64,000 nucleotides of DNA from Paramecium octaurelia (lineage: Eukaryota; Ciliophora; Oligohymenophorea; Peniculida; Parameciidae), in NCBI GenBank assembly GCA_905182995.1, contig CAJJDP010000046.1, positions 190,488-254,487 of the forward strand. The letters are read 5' to 3'. Positions 1-11,654 of the stretch are shown in pieces (the stretch's first letter is position 1; each line of letters opens with the position of its first letter). Below the pieces are notes generated by a model, which saw nothing but the letters and a program-made list of their open reading frames with translations, was not told where the DNA came from and did no database searches. Both the position numbers and the translations under genes were made by a program.

Positions 1-769
1 CTCTAAAATCATTAATTTCATTGAAACTCATCTTGAATTATTTGGAGACTAGATTAGAATAGTCTAAGACCGAAGTGTCTATTTCCAACTTGATAAAGCC
101 TGTCAAAATGTTCTTGTTCTGCTCATTTACTTTCAAGAGTTAATCAGGATCAATTATAATGGCTAGATTCTCATCGAATTAAGGGTTGTAAATAATTAAG
201 GTATTCAAGTCCTGCATATCTAAGGATTTGCTGGTTTGATTAAAGAATGGGTTGATTTAAAGTGTATCATATTGATGAGTGTAAGGTTTGAAATCAAGAG
301 TAGATTCACCATATTTAGTTATCTCTTTGAGTTCCACGTTTCGATTGAGATGAATAGTTTTCTATGTTACTTATTGCGGTTACTAGTGTTGTTTGCTTTT
401 CTTTTAGGGAGGAACATTCGGGACGGTGGTTGTGTCATAGGCTCTCAATAAATTAACCTTTAACTTGAGACTCTCCACGTAGGTTCTATCTACTCTATTG
501 GAGTAGAGCCAGACCAAGGCATCAAGATATAAGGCACTTTTGTTCATGTCATCAACGTCAATCAATCTGATTTAATTGGTAATGTCAAAGTCAAAGACTC
601 TTTCTGACAATCCTTTTTGCATGCATTTGAGAATCTCATTGAGAATTTCATTCTGTTCATCATCTGAGTCATCGCTATTTTCTGGTTTATTGGGTTGATC
701 AATCTATATTTCGATTTCTTCTTCTTGGTGTGTTTTCAGATCAGATAGATATTATTATAATTTTGACAT
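1..769 (-). CDS. Condensin subunit CAP-H (Barren/Brn1), N-terminal part
   Basis: Kleisin subunit of condensin, which bridges the SMC2-SMC4 heads during chromosome condensation. About 256 residues are visible before the window edge cuts the gene; the start is the ATG at 769. An acidic stretch is followed by a helix-rich block containing DFDITNQIRLIDVDD and ALYLDALVWLYSNRVD, which corresponds to the conserved Barren block that reads roughly LDASxKIYAxRVD in other eukaryotes. A later block with INPFFNQTSKSLD matches the VDPMFQKTAASFDE region. In-frame TAA and TAG codons read as Gln. Divergent from the ArfGAP gene, 79 bp away. The family call rests on pattern matching of these two blocks, and the C-terminal part is missing. 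Confidence 0.72.
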
Positions 770-848
770 TGAATAGATCATCAAAATTCTGAACATTAAA
801 GCTCAAAAAATCATTAAAATATTTATAGGACTGATAATTTCAAATATA

Positions 849-1873
849 ATGAATAAATAATACATACCAGCCAAAGCACAAGAAAAAATATTTGCTTTAA
901 TTCTCAAAAGACCTGAAAATTTGAATTGTGCCGACTGTGCAACAAAAGGACCTAGATGGGTCAGCCTAGATTACGGAATATTCATATGTATGGATTGCGC
1001 AGGTTTAACTTCATTTCTCATTTATTAGGAGCCCATCGAACATTAGGTCCTAGTGTTACTAGAGTAAGGTCAACCAATATCGATGGGTGGTATTAAGAAA
1101 ATATCGACATTATGGAATCTATCGGCAATGGCACTGCAAATTCCTATTGGGAAAATAAAATGCCAAAAGATTTTATGTAAATAATTCCAAATATCCCTCA
1201 AATAGCAAACCTACCATTAATTAAGGTCTAGATTCATTAATTCGATTCGTCTAAGAGAAGTATGTTAAAAAGAGATTCATACCTTAAATATCTTGTCCTG
1301 ATCCCAAACAACAATACATTCTAACCAAAACGTAGTATTCACCCTATATTCTTAATTAGAACAGTCAAGCCTTTTTATTTCAATCAATAAGAGACAAAGG
1401 TAGAGGAACCTAAAGTAAAATTGGGTGATTTGATCGATTTGGATGATGACTTATTCGGAGTCAAGAAACCAATTGTACAAGTCGAAGAAACCCAAGGATA
1501 AAATACTCATTAAGGTACTACTAGATCATTGTCACCTGAGAAGGATTTCAGTGAATTTGTACAATCAACTCCTCATGTCCATCAACCAATCCATTCACTA
1601 CCTTCTCTGGACATACTTACACTCTACAAATCAGAATCGCAATAGACATAATAGTCATAACAAATTATACCTAATAAGAACTCGAATTATGCTTATTTAT
1701 CAAATATGGGACAATAATAAAATAATGGGTTTTATAATTAGTAACCAAACTATTAACACCTTTATTAATAGTAATAACTGTAGTAATAGCCATTCCCATA
1801 TTAATAATAAAAGTTTTAACAACCAATTCAATCGAATGGACCCATCAATATTATGGATTTATATTCAAAATGA
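849..1873 (+). CDS. ArfGAP domain protein (SMAP/AGD-like)
   Basis: GTPase-activating protein for Arf small GTPases, acting in vesicle traffic. The N-terminal zinc finger has CADC at residues 27-30, CMDC at 47-50 and the catalytic arginine finger in GAHR (R55), which is the canonical CxxCx16CxxCx4R layout. The domain closes with FVQEKYVKKRF, as in other ArfGAPs. Three introns (1003-1028, 1177-1205, 1332-1359) restore the frame and give 313 residues ending at TGA. The middle contains DLIDLDDDLFG, which resembles a clathrin-box motif as found in SMAP proteins. The C-terminal third is Gln/Asn-rich. The start is the first ATG before the zinc finger. Confidence 0.92.
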
Positions 1874-1946
1874 TATTTATTTAGATAATAATTTAGAAAA
1901 TTATTATAGATCAATAGATAGATTTTTAATTGAATTCCAATTCCTC

Positions 1947-2630
1947 TCATTTCTTCCTGCACATTGCACAATAGAAGTTCATATCTTGTGCCAATTATGC
2001 TTGAACACCAGCACATTCGTAATGCAACCATTTTAAACATTTTTCACATTGAATATACGATTTATCAGGATTGGATATTTGGTTGCAAATGCAGATTCTA
2101 GTCCACTTCGAAATTGGAGGTGTAAACTTATCCTTCTCTACGTTATAATCAGCCCTTGTAAAATACGTTCTCTCATTTTGGATAGTCATTTCCTCATATT
2201 CCTTTAATGGTATCAACTTTATTTCGTGATCAATTTAAGTGCAAAACAACCATTCCTCTATCTCTGATTAAAACAATTCAAACTCACTTATCCCTTCCTA
2301 CAACTCTTTTAGCTTTGAGGGCAATTCCAATTTATTAATATATTTTTGCACTTTGATCATTGGTATCAAATATTCATCCACTTGCAAATTACAAAACCCT
2401 ATCAACTTTCCATATGTTTTCTTGTCCCTATTCCCGTCAATTGATAATTAAACTATTTAGCCGATTGAATAAATTATTCCGTCATATTTCATCTTCTAGT
2501 ATGATTTCACTAAACCCAATTAAGTTGCTGCATCAACCAATTCTTTATACTAATATTTGTTTAATGCACATACCTTTTTTTAGTATAGTAACGATTTTAT
2601 GACTTAGTCGTTGACTTAATTAGCCTCCAT
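1947..2630 (-). CDS. BAH-PHD domain protein (putative histone reader)
   Basis: A compact 219-residue protein with one 24-nt intron (2550-2573). Residues about 40-150 look like a BAH domain: they include IYSIGQIVQL, KLIGFCNLQVDEYLIPM and, near its end, YFTRADYNVEKDKF. Residues about 165-217 form a PHD finger with CICN, CEKCLKWLHYEC and CAMC, giving a C4HC3 zinc pattern. BAH-PHD pairs such as plant EBS/SHL and fungal homologues read methylated histone H3 tails, so a chromatin-reader role is inferred. It ends 73 bp from the convergent ArfGAP gene. No catalytic domain is present. Confidence 0.82.
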
Positions 2631-3515
2631 TTTTATTAATTAAATAGAAAATTAAGGGTGGGAAATATTTAATTTTTTAATAATTATTATTTTTTTCACA
2701 ATTATCCCCAAGTTTTTAAGTTATTCCAATATTATTTTTATTTACTTTATTTTCTCGTGCTCTCTTTCAAAAAGATAGAAAAGTTGAATTTAATATGCAA
2801 TTCTAATTTAAGAACAGTAATTCAAATTGCTCATAAGACAAATTATAACCTTTATATAAAATATACTAATTAATGAATTTCATCTTAAGATACATTCATT
2901 TCAATTTCTTTTAGTTTATATTAATCAATGAATATCACTTCATTAAGTAACTTAAACTAAGTCAAGCAACATATTAAGATATAGAATGAGTGCCTTGAGA
3001 TTGAATTTTTATTATCAGATTAAAATTTACTATCCGAACACTTTTGATTGATCCAAATATAAGTAATCTTATTATTTAATATTGAGAGAATATTCAAATT
3101 CACACATATATATTGATAATTTTTGAAAATTAAAAACTGTTATAATCTATGCTTAATAAAAGCATATTTAATTTCAAAAAATCTAATCGATTTACAAGCT
3201 TAACCAATCGATGATAATGGTCAGAATTATGATATGAATACAGTAAATCTGATATTCTAAGTATCACGTGGTTTAATGCAATATATGCTTTTATATATTA
3301 TAAAAATAGTATAACAGTCTCATATTCTTTAATACTTAATTTAAATAAATTCATTTATGAATTAGATAAATGATTAATGAAATTAATGTATTTTACACTT
3401 AGGCTCAACTAATTAGTTCAATAGGGATGTGAGTTCTTTTTAAGTGAGTCTAATGACTAGATAAACTAGAAAAACGTGCTTGGGAGCATATTAATATTTT
3501 GATATAAATTATATT
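2631..3515. other. Intergenic region, no gene seen
   Basis: About 885 bp of very AT-rich sequence with frequent TGA triplets in all frames and no convincing start, intron pattern or RNA-gene box. It lies between the 5' end of the BAH-PHD gene and the 3' end of the DHHC gene. Confidence 0.6.
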
Positions 3516-4540
3516 TCAAACTCTTTATTGAGGCTAAGTCATTTCACTTCTTTAATTTTAGTTTGTTTAAGTTCTGTGGGTAACATTCTATTCAGTCATT
3601 GTTAATTAATTTTGATTACGCTCCCATCTAACTCCATCTCCTTTTGGTCTTCCGCTTTCTCCGAACATTGGGAAAGGCCAGAGCCAAGGATTAGTTCCCA
3701 TGACTTGTAACCAGTTTTCTTTGATTCTGAATATATATATATGTAAATAGTTTACCCTATGTCATAAGCATTCAAAGGAATTTGGGCATTGTTTCCATTT
3801 CTTCTGACTTCCAAAGTGTCTATGGTTGTTTTGTTGGTTGAAACTAAATCTAGGTGAAACAAAAAGAAATTGAATATGACTGCTCCGAATACAAGAATGA
3901 TTGTTGCTCTAATATTTTTTTAATTTGTTACAGTAAGAGAGTAGGGATAACAATAAAATTCTCAATTAGAAGTCTCCAATCTACAAATAGAAGATCCATA
4001 ATTATTGGATAAACTTTGAAGCCGATGATTACAATGCTAAATAGGACTGATAAATTTATATAGAGGAGAAACAAAATAAAAAACTTGCGATTCTGATATC
4101 CCACACAATTTCCAATCCATGGACAATGATGATCCATATTTAAAACACATCTTTGACATCTTTTAATATTTTTATAATATAGTTACGTTGAGCAATGGTG
4201 ACATCGTTCAGGTTTAAAAATATGGCAAATTAAACAATATCGTCTTTTCTTTTATTCCTAATCGTCCAATAGAACTCCCCAATAAATGGGAACCTGAATT
4301 TTATATAGAAAATACTTTGCCAGGATCACTTATAATGCATCTGGCCATTGACCATATAACCATCACATAAAATATTTATAATGGAATCCAAGCTATAATT
4401 ATGATTTCCGTATATTCAAGTGAGTAAGGATTTAATAATGTTAAGTAAACCATTCCTGCGTAGACAGCTACGATAAAAAAGAACACTCCAAGTAAATAGT
4501 TGTTGCTTAATATTTTCTCCGTTTGAATCTCTCTATACAT
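3516..4540 (-). CDS. DHHC-type palmitoyltransferase
   Basis: Membrane S-acyltransferase that palmitoylates cysteines of target proteins. Four introns (4294-4315, 4160-4186, 3909-3931, 3727-3755) give 307 residues. The Cys-rich domain reads [20 protein letters not shown] followed by [14 protein letters not shown], with the catalytic Cys in DHHC. Four hydrophobic segments flank it, two before (near residues 15-35 and 50-70) and two after. A downstream TTID stands at the usual TTxE site. The tail is hydrophilic. Divergent from the gene at 4612, 71 bp away. All zinc and catalytic residues are intact. Confidence 0.96.
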
Positions 4541-4611
4541 TTTAGAATATAAATATTTTTTTATAAAAAATATTATTTAAAAAAAGTAAACACAAATTTA
4601 TAAAATCTAGT

Positions 4612-5334
4612 ATGAGTTTTGAACCATATTAAGAAACCAAAAAGACAGTAAAAGTGGCTCCAGTTAGAATTGTTCAGAATTAGCATGAATAGAATGGCTC
4701 TTAACCTCAAATGGCTAAATATCCATAACTTAATTTATAATTCTAATTTTAAAAATGCTTCACTCCAGCTGTCACAATACCCTTAAGCTTTTTATAATAG
4801 CTTATCTAATAAGCGCAGTCTAACAAAATTCTGAATTAAATTGGGGAAAACAAAATTGTTAAGCAGTAATAGTCAGAGGCTGTCAATAATCTCATTACTT
4901 AAATACAATTTCAAAAACAAGGAATCTCAAAGTCCCAAGATAGTAACGAAGACTCTCTAATTAAGTTATATTTAATTAAAAGTCAAATGCAATTTATTAC
5001 TGAAGATACAACGTCAATCGAAAAGGTAAAACTATATTTTGCAGACAACCAAAATTTACTGCCTCATTTCTGGGCATGGATCAATTCAATAGAACTTAAA
5101 GCCTTAGAGGAAATGCTTATGTTGTGCTATGCCAATCCCTCAAACACTAAAAGAATTTAAGATATTTTCAAATCTCTTTTTTAAACTTTGTCAATTGAAT
5201 TTTTTTAGAAACATGCTTATGCACAAATTTTGAGATCAAATCTACAAGACAAAATTAAGTATCTCTCAATTATAGGCGATATTTTGAGTAAAATAGTGAA
5301 CCCTTAGGATTATTTCTATTTTAACAAGTAGTGA
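4612..5334 (+). CDS. Hypothetical protein, Gln-rich N-terminus with helical C-terminal domain
   Basis: I do not recognise this gene. It is a single 240-residue frame without introns, from ATG 4612 to TGA 5332-5334. The first 100 residues are Gln-rich and low complexity. The rest looks like a compact helical domain, with LYFADNQNLLPHFWAWINS and LKALEEMLMLCYANPSNTKR near residues 135-175. No signal peptide, membrane segment or catalytic motif is visible. It is convergent with the membrane-protein gene ending at 5380. Confidence 0.7.
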
Positions 5335-5379
5335 ATTTATGTAAAATATTAATGCGTATATGTATTATAACACAATAAA

Positions 5380-6054
5380 TCAATTTTTTATGATTTTCTT
5401 TATTAATTCATAAGCCATATTGTTATCCATAATTAATCTCTCCCTATCTTTAGTGACTATATGATATTCTACTTAGGCTTTCTTGAATTGCTGATAAGCG
5501 AAAACACAAAACAACCAATTGAAAGCCAAAAATAATATTTGCAATGTAATAAAAGTTCCTACCTCCTCCTCAAATACCTATATTTTTGATAATTTTATAC
5601 AGATTTTATTGTATTAAAATATGAGATAATAACTATTGTAGCTATTGTTCTGAAAGCCAAACTAATTCCTAAACTGATGGGGAACAAATGTAAGATCTAA
5701 ACGTATTCAAATACCAATTACCTTTTAAGACTTTTGATATATTCCATAATAACCAATAATTGAAGCAACAATAGTACATAATTGAGCAATATTTTAAGGA
5801 ATCAATATCGTTTCCAATTTTCTAGCCTACTCTCTGTTAGATAAATTGATATCTGTCAAATAAGTTCTGATTCTAAAGATTTATGAATTGCTTTCAAGAG
5901 TGATGGCAGAAAATAAACTAAATACTGCCAATCCCAATAAACATGAATTTAATGTAAAGAATATTACCTTCCTTCTATCAAATGAAAACCTGTTTTTGAT
6001 AATCTATTTCAATTCAGACAATTCTAATTGTTTGGATAAAACTGGTGACTCCAT
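5380..6054 (-). CDS. Small four-transmembrane protein, unknown
   Basis: A 208-residue protein after removal of two introns (5697-5721, 5578-5600). Four hydrophobic segments can be seen: IFFTLNSCLLGLAVFSLFSA near residue 30, LCTIVASIIGYYGIY near 92, ISLGISLAFRTIATIVIIS near 120, and TFITLQILFLAFNWLFCVFA near 155. The arrangement is tetraspanin-like, but no CCG motif or large cysteine-rich loop is present, so no family is assigned. The N-terminus and C-terminus are hydrophilic and probably cytosolic. The TLDc gene stops 30 bp downstream of its start codon's upstream side, on the same strand. Confidence 0.72.
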
Positions 6055-6084
6055 AAATTATATTTTAATTATATAATATAAATA

Positions 6085-7753
6085 TCATTTGGCTTATTAT
6101 TTTTCCTCCTCCTCTTCGTTGATTGGAAGCAAGGGATTGGTAGTCTAAAATTCCCTTGTATCTCTTCTCTAAAAGCATTTAATATAAGTGATACATAGTC
6201 ATTTCTTCCTTATTATTAATTTAAGGTAATAATCAAATCTCTCAATTGATTTTAGTTAATTCTTTTTTCAGCATCTCCAAAATGCACTTGGGGAGATGTT
6301 GATTTAAAATAAGAAGTGCCTTGTCCCACAGTACTTAATTGTAAATCCCATATTTCGATTAGGTCGATCTAAAAAAATAAATCAATCAAAATATTTTACA
6401 TTTAGTAAATGTATATCCTCAGGTAATATTGAACCACTTTAGAATGTTTTGTCTTCTTCCACCAATCTACTTGCCTAGAGTTATTTCCCATCTATCCAAA
6501 TTCTATGATGATCATAACCACTTCCTCCTATTCCCAAACCAGGTTATTTTGGCCCTTATTTAAGAGGTGAATTGAGAGTTTAACTTTATCTTTTTGTTAT
6601 TATTGGAACAAGCAAAGCAAATTTACTTTACTGTTAACCATTAGTTGAAAATATTTTGAATTTAGGATGGATAGAGAATATGAAAGATCCTTTATTCCCT
6701 GAAATATCAGGAGAAACTCTCCATTAGGATGGTGAAAAATATCCAAATACATACTTCTCCAATTTCTCACCATCTTTATCCTTTTGGGAATGCCTAAATA
6801 GAATCATATTTGGCCCTTTGGCTTAGAGTAAGCTATTTCCAAGGATATTAAAATTGTACTATTATCCTGTATCGACTTCGTATTTGTAAATTTAATTAAT
6901 TGCAATACACTTCTAAAACCATGGTACACTTAGATTGAGTAAAGCTTAAATTGATATAAATTTGATACCTATCAATTATTTATTCATAAGTTCACTTGGG
7001 TCTAATTTCGGCAATGTATTTCTCAATGTTTTATTAACGAATTTGCCTGCAATATAATTTTTAACAATTTTGCAAATAAGAGGAGTTTCTGATTTAATTT
7101 TATCATTAAATGCTTTGTAATTCAATAAGGAGTGATCTAATTTAATATGAGATTCCCTTACTTTCAAAGATGTTGTTGATAATCAGAATTGGTGCTTGAT
7201 CGTCGTCATGACATAAAATGTCTCCTTTATCACTCTACATGTTAATGAGTTCCTAAAATGATTAGAGAGAGGTTACTTTAAATAGCTTCACTGCATTCGA
7301 GTAGCTCACACTTATCTTGTACACATTATTTAAATTGAACGCATCCTTTTACATAATATCAGGACTTGATAAAGACACCAATGTAAATAATGTATATATA
7401 TCCAAGTTCTTCAGTTAGTTTTGCAATTTCATTGAAACTCTAGTAAATAGATCCACTACAATTATAATTTTAGCATACCTACTGTGAGAAATGTGAGGCT
7501 ATCTACATAATTTTAGCCCCCATAGTTCCTCATAAAAATATAGAGCTTTTATGCTAACACCGGATTCTCAGTAAAATATTGCTTGAAGCCTTCGAAACTA
7601 AAATATTCATCTGCTTTCCTGTTATAAAAATTATAAATACCCTGGTTTTTACTTTGTCATCTTACTGAATTTTTTTAGTGCATAATCATAATCGCTTTAA
7701 GAGAATCCTACTTTTTCTCTCAATTCTTTTTCTCTCGATCCGCAGCCCCCCAT
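6085..7753 (-). CDS. TLDc domain protein, MEAK7-like
   Basis: A 513-residue protein with five introns (for example 6169-6194 and 6369-6399). It begins MGGCGS, a good context for N-myristoylation at Gly2 and palmitoylation at Cys4, as known for MEAK7/EAK-7. The middle is helical. The C-terminal half is a TLDc domain: MILFRHSQKD, KYVFGYFSPS, GLGIGGSGYDHHRIWIDG and a final IEIWDL. TLDc proteins are linked to oxidative-stress protection, V-ATPase regulation and, for MEAK7, lysosomal mTOR signalling; function here is inferred. The tail is Glu-rich. Bases 6427-7772 recur exactly at 7774-9119. Confidence 0.87.
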
Positions 7754-7772
7754 AACAATTTTTATATATAAT
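6427..7772 (+). repeat. Direct repeat 1, copy A
   Basis: A 1,346-bp segment that ends exactly at the base before the N at 7773. It recurs at an offset of 1,347 bp with no difference that I could find. It covers most of the TLDc gene and its 5' flank. Confidence 0.93.
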
Positions 7773-7773
7773 N

Positions 7774-9100
7774 TATTGAACCACTTTAGAATGTTTTGTC
7801 TTCTTCCACCAATCTACTTGCCTAGAGTTATTTCCCATCTATCCAAATTCTATGATGATCATAACCACTTCCTCCTATTCCCAAACCAGGTTATTTTGGC
7901 CCTTATTTAAGAGGTGAATTGAGAGTTTAACTTTATCTTTTTGTTATTATTGGAACAAGCAAAGCAAATTTACTTTACTGTTAACCATTAGTTGAAAATA
8001 TTTTGAATTTAGGATGGATAGAGAATATGAAAGATCCTTTATTCCCTGAAATATCAGGAGAAACTCTCCATTAGGATGGTGAAAAATATCCAAATACATA
8101 CTTCTCCAATTTCTCACCATCTTTATCCTTTTGGGAATGCCTAAATAGAATCATATTTGGCCCTTTGGCTTAGAGTAAGCTATTTCCAAGGATATTAAAA
8201 TTGTACTATTATCCTGTATCGACTTCGTATTTGTAAATTTAATTAATTGCAATACACTTCTAAAACCATGGTACACTTAGATTGAGTAAAGCTTAAATTG
8301 ATATAAATTTGATACCTATCAATTATTTATTCATAAGTTCACTTGGGTCTAATTTCGGCAATGTATTTCTCAATGTTTTATTAACGAATTTGCCTGCAAT
8401 ATAATTTTTAACAATTTTGCAAATAAGAGGAGTTTCTGATTTAATTTTATCATTAAATGCTTTGTAATTCAATAAGGAGTGATCTAATTTAATATGAGAT
8501 TCCCTTACTTTCAAAGATGTTGTTGATAATCAGAATTGGTGCTTGATCGTCGTCATGACATAAAATGTCTCCTTTATCACTCTACATGTTAATGAGTTCC
8601 TAAAATGATTAGAGAGAGGTTACTTTAAATAGCTTCACTGCATTCGAGTAGCTCACACTTATCTTGTACACATTATTTAAATTGAACGCATCCTTTTACA
8701 TAATATCAGGACTTGATAAAGACACCAATGTAAATAATGTATATATATCCAAGTTCTTCAGTTAGTTTTGCAATTTCATTGAAACTCTAGTAAATAGATC
8801 CACTACAATTATAATTTTAGCATACCTACTGTGAGAAATGTGAGGCTATCTACATAATTTTAGCCCCCATAGTTCCTCATAAAAATATAGAGCTTTTATG
8901 CTAACACCGGATTCTCAGTAAAATATTGCTTGAAGCCTTCGAAACTAAAATATTCATCTGCTTTCCTGTTATAAAAATTATAAATACCCTGGTTTTTACT
9001 TTGTCATCTTACTGAATTTTTTTAGTGCATAATCATAATCGCTTTAAGAGAATCCTACTTTTTCTCTCAATTCTTTTTCTCTCGATCCGCAGCCCCCCAT
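7774..9100 (-). pseudogene. Truncated duplicate of the TLDc gene (probably an assembly artefact)
   Basis: Identical to the first part of the TLDc gene, from the same MGGCGS start (ATG at 9098-9100) up to the N at 7773. It lacks the last 342 bp of gene sequence, including the last two introns and the end of the TLDc domain. If the N marks a false join, this is not a second locus, and the true gene has its promoter in the sequence after 9100 and its 3' end at 6085. Confidence 0.85.
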
Positions 9101-9119
9101 AACAATTTTTATATATAAT
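7774..9119 (+). repeat. Direct repeat 1, copy B (probable assembly duplicate)
   Basis: Begins at the base after the N at 7773 and repeats 6427-7772. Copy A ends and copy B begins flush with the N, which is what two contigs with an unmerged overlap would produce. The sequence after 9119 continues uniquely. Confidence 0.93.
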
Positions 9120-9174
9120 ATTTATTTACTATTAAATCGTAAATCAATTTAGTAATATTATGAGTAATTTAATC

Positions 9175-10041
9175 TCATTTTTTAAATTGATAAATCGTAC
9201 TCTATCCCACAGAGGAACATCCATCATCAGGCATCTCTTTAATTTCTAAATGTAATTATAATAAGCTTACCACTCATATTTAATAATACTCCATTTTAAT
9301 GTGACTATTCTTCTGCAATCTGTTTGATTTCCATCTTAATTGAATCCAACATTTTAGTTAAATCATTTTTCCCAGCAGTCATTGTAAAATCAATACAGCA
9401 TTTTGGTTGATAAAGAGGAGGATGAGAATTCTTGTGATTATCTTATAATTTACTTTTTTAGGTTTAAGTAGTTGTAGTTTACTTTTCTTTTGAACTCATC
9501 CTTTTTTTCTTGCTATATTGAATTACATACATTTAATGATGAGTCTCTCTTTGAAGATAATTGATCATCAATCCAATTAAACTATTTGGTACTAGTATCT
9601 GCAGTAGACAAATTTTAATTGCTACTATTTCTTTATGAATGTTCTCCTGTTAAGGTACCTCTTGCTGATGTTGTTGCAGGTTCTTATTTCATCATGATAA
9701 TTTTTTTATCTATTTAAATCTAAGGTTTCTATTGTTGGGATGGATTTTTCTAAAAGAAATATTTTCATTAGACTTACAATCATGGGCAATTATTAGCTTG
9801 AAGATGTTTTTTATGAATTACTACTCAATTACCTTGTTTTCAATTGTTATTCAGGTTCTTTTATTATCTACTTTTAAGTCCCAGAAACACCAGGCTTTCT
9901 CAAAGGCAAGGGAGATTTCTTAGTTGAAATTGGTTACCCAGAACCTGGTCTTTTTCTTGATAGTTCTTTTTCAACCTAATTGAATAGGTTGACTTCTGAA
10001 TTCATATGGTTTTTTGATGTCTCTCTTTTAGTTAAAGACAT
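9175..10041 (-). CDS. Hypothetical low-complexity protein
   Basis: Not recognised. The best model has 262 residues with three introns, one of about 22 nt whose exact site is uncertain. The N-terminal two-thirds are basic and rich in Ser, Thr, Gln and Lys (for example PGSGQPISTKKSPLPLRKPG). A more ordered C-terminal part contains YQPKCCIDFTMTAGKNDL and a short helix MLDSIKMEIKQIAEEQ. No membrane segment or catalytic motif. It starts 95 bp from the divergent SHIPPO gene. Confidence 0.6.
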
Positions 10042-10136
10042 TAAAAGAAATTATAAAAATATAAACTTAATCAAATATAAAATGAATTTCTTCTTATTTA
10101 TTTGTGCATAATAAAATTTAATAACTTTTTTTTTTA

Positions 10137-11536
10137 ATGGTTTCTGCTTATTCCATTGGAACTGCAAAGAGAGACAGTCCTATCAAAAATTTGGTTCCTG
10201 CTCCAAATGCTTACTCCTTAAATAATTAACCGACCTCTCCTCAGTGGACGTATAATGATTAAAAATATCAATAGAATCGGAGGAAAAGTAAAGAGAGAAG
10301 TAAGAATAAAATCATGCACTCCTGGACCAGGTTAATATCCGTAGAAATCTTTAATCAATGGTGCACCGTGTTGTACAATTAAGGGTAGACTTAAAGAGAA
10401 AGTTATTTCATAATCTCCTGGACCAGGTAATTACAAAGAAGAATAGTTCTTGACGGTGCATAAAAAAATCCCATCTTATAGTATGGGTGTAAAGATTGAT
10501 AAAATTATCAAAAATTTTGTTCCAGGTCCTGGAACTTATGATTTAAATTAGACTCATCAGACAACGATTTCGAGTAAATTTCCTATTGAGAAAAGAATAA
10601 AGACTATGGAAGATGGTTCTAGTTCACCTGGACCAGGATGTAAACTTATTAATTAACCTAGAATATGATCTAACAAATCATAATAAATTTTCACCGCATA
10701 AATCATAACCTTCATGGGGTTTCGGATCCAAGAACAATTTTAAAATGCATTAATCATTGGACATGGGTTCCCCTGGCCCAGGAATGTATGAACTAAAAAG
10801 TACATTGACACAATAGAGTTTCACTCTTAAGCCCAAATTAAAAACCTAAGAATGTGACAAATCAATACCAGGGCCAGGTAAATATTCTCCAGATGTATCC
10901 TTCATTAAATCTTCATAACCTGTATTCAAAATTGGGAAGGAGTCTAGACTTCCATCATAAAAAATTACACAAGACCCTGGACCTGGAAGGTATTACTCTG
11001 AGTAAATTTAATATTTATTCTTTTCTTAGGAAATATGATGTAAGAAGCAAGAAAACACAGCCTTGTTACAGTTTAAGTAAAGCAAACAGAATCTCTGTGG
11101 CCGAAAATGAATCGCAATTTGTACCTGGACCAGGGGCTTACAATGTTCCGCCTTAAAAATTAGGCAATATTACACTCAAAGGGGCTAAGGCTTAAATGCG
11201 ACCTTAGACCATACCAGGACCAGGTTTATATGAATTTTAATAATAGGAACCTACAATCCTTAAGATAAATTGTGCTATTCTTATGATGGATCAGTCAAGA
11301 TTGCTTAGGAGATTAAATAGAACAAGGCTTAATCTTCTGAAAAAAAAATGCCAGGACCTGGGGCCTATGATTATAAGTCAATTTTAATGGGACCAAGTTG
11401 GGGATTCGGTAAGTCTAGAAAACGAAAACCCATTTACAATATCAATAACAGTCCAGGGCCTGGAGCTTATGATGTACCATCTAAATTTGCTGATGTTCCA
11501 AAATACTTAAATTGTAAACCTAAGTTTTAAGTTTGA
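10137..11536 (+). CDS. SHIPPO-repeat (PGPGxY) protein, ODF3/CIMAP-like
   Basis: A 433-residue protein with four introns. It carries about eleven sperm-tail PG-rich (SHIPPO) repeats of the form PGPGxY, spaced 30-45 residues apart, for example PGPGNY, PGPGTY, PGPGMY and PGPGAY. Two introns fall inside repeat motifs; splicing 10250-10274 and the intron within the motif near 11222 restores PGPGTY. In animals this family (ODF3/CIMAP) binds the outside or lumen of ciliary microtubules, so a cilium or cortex role is likely. The spacing and number of repeats are typical of the family. Confidence 0.93.
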
Positions 11537-11654
11537 ATTATATTTATGTACCAACATAATTTCTATTCTAATAATAGTATCAATCAGAATCCTATATAAT
11601 TTAACTTAAATGCAATTATTTTTATTAATATTTTATAATTTCAAAGAACAATAG

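Noticed and set aside
1443-2036. 197-codon plus-strand frame overlapping the ArfGAP tail
   Set aside because: It is out of frame with the ArfGAP gene, runs past its TGA into the BAH-PHD gene, and has no domain.
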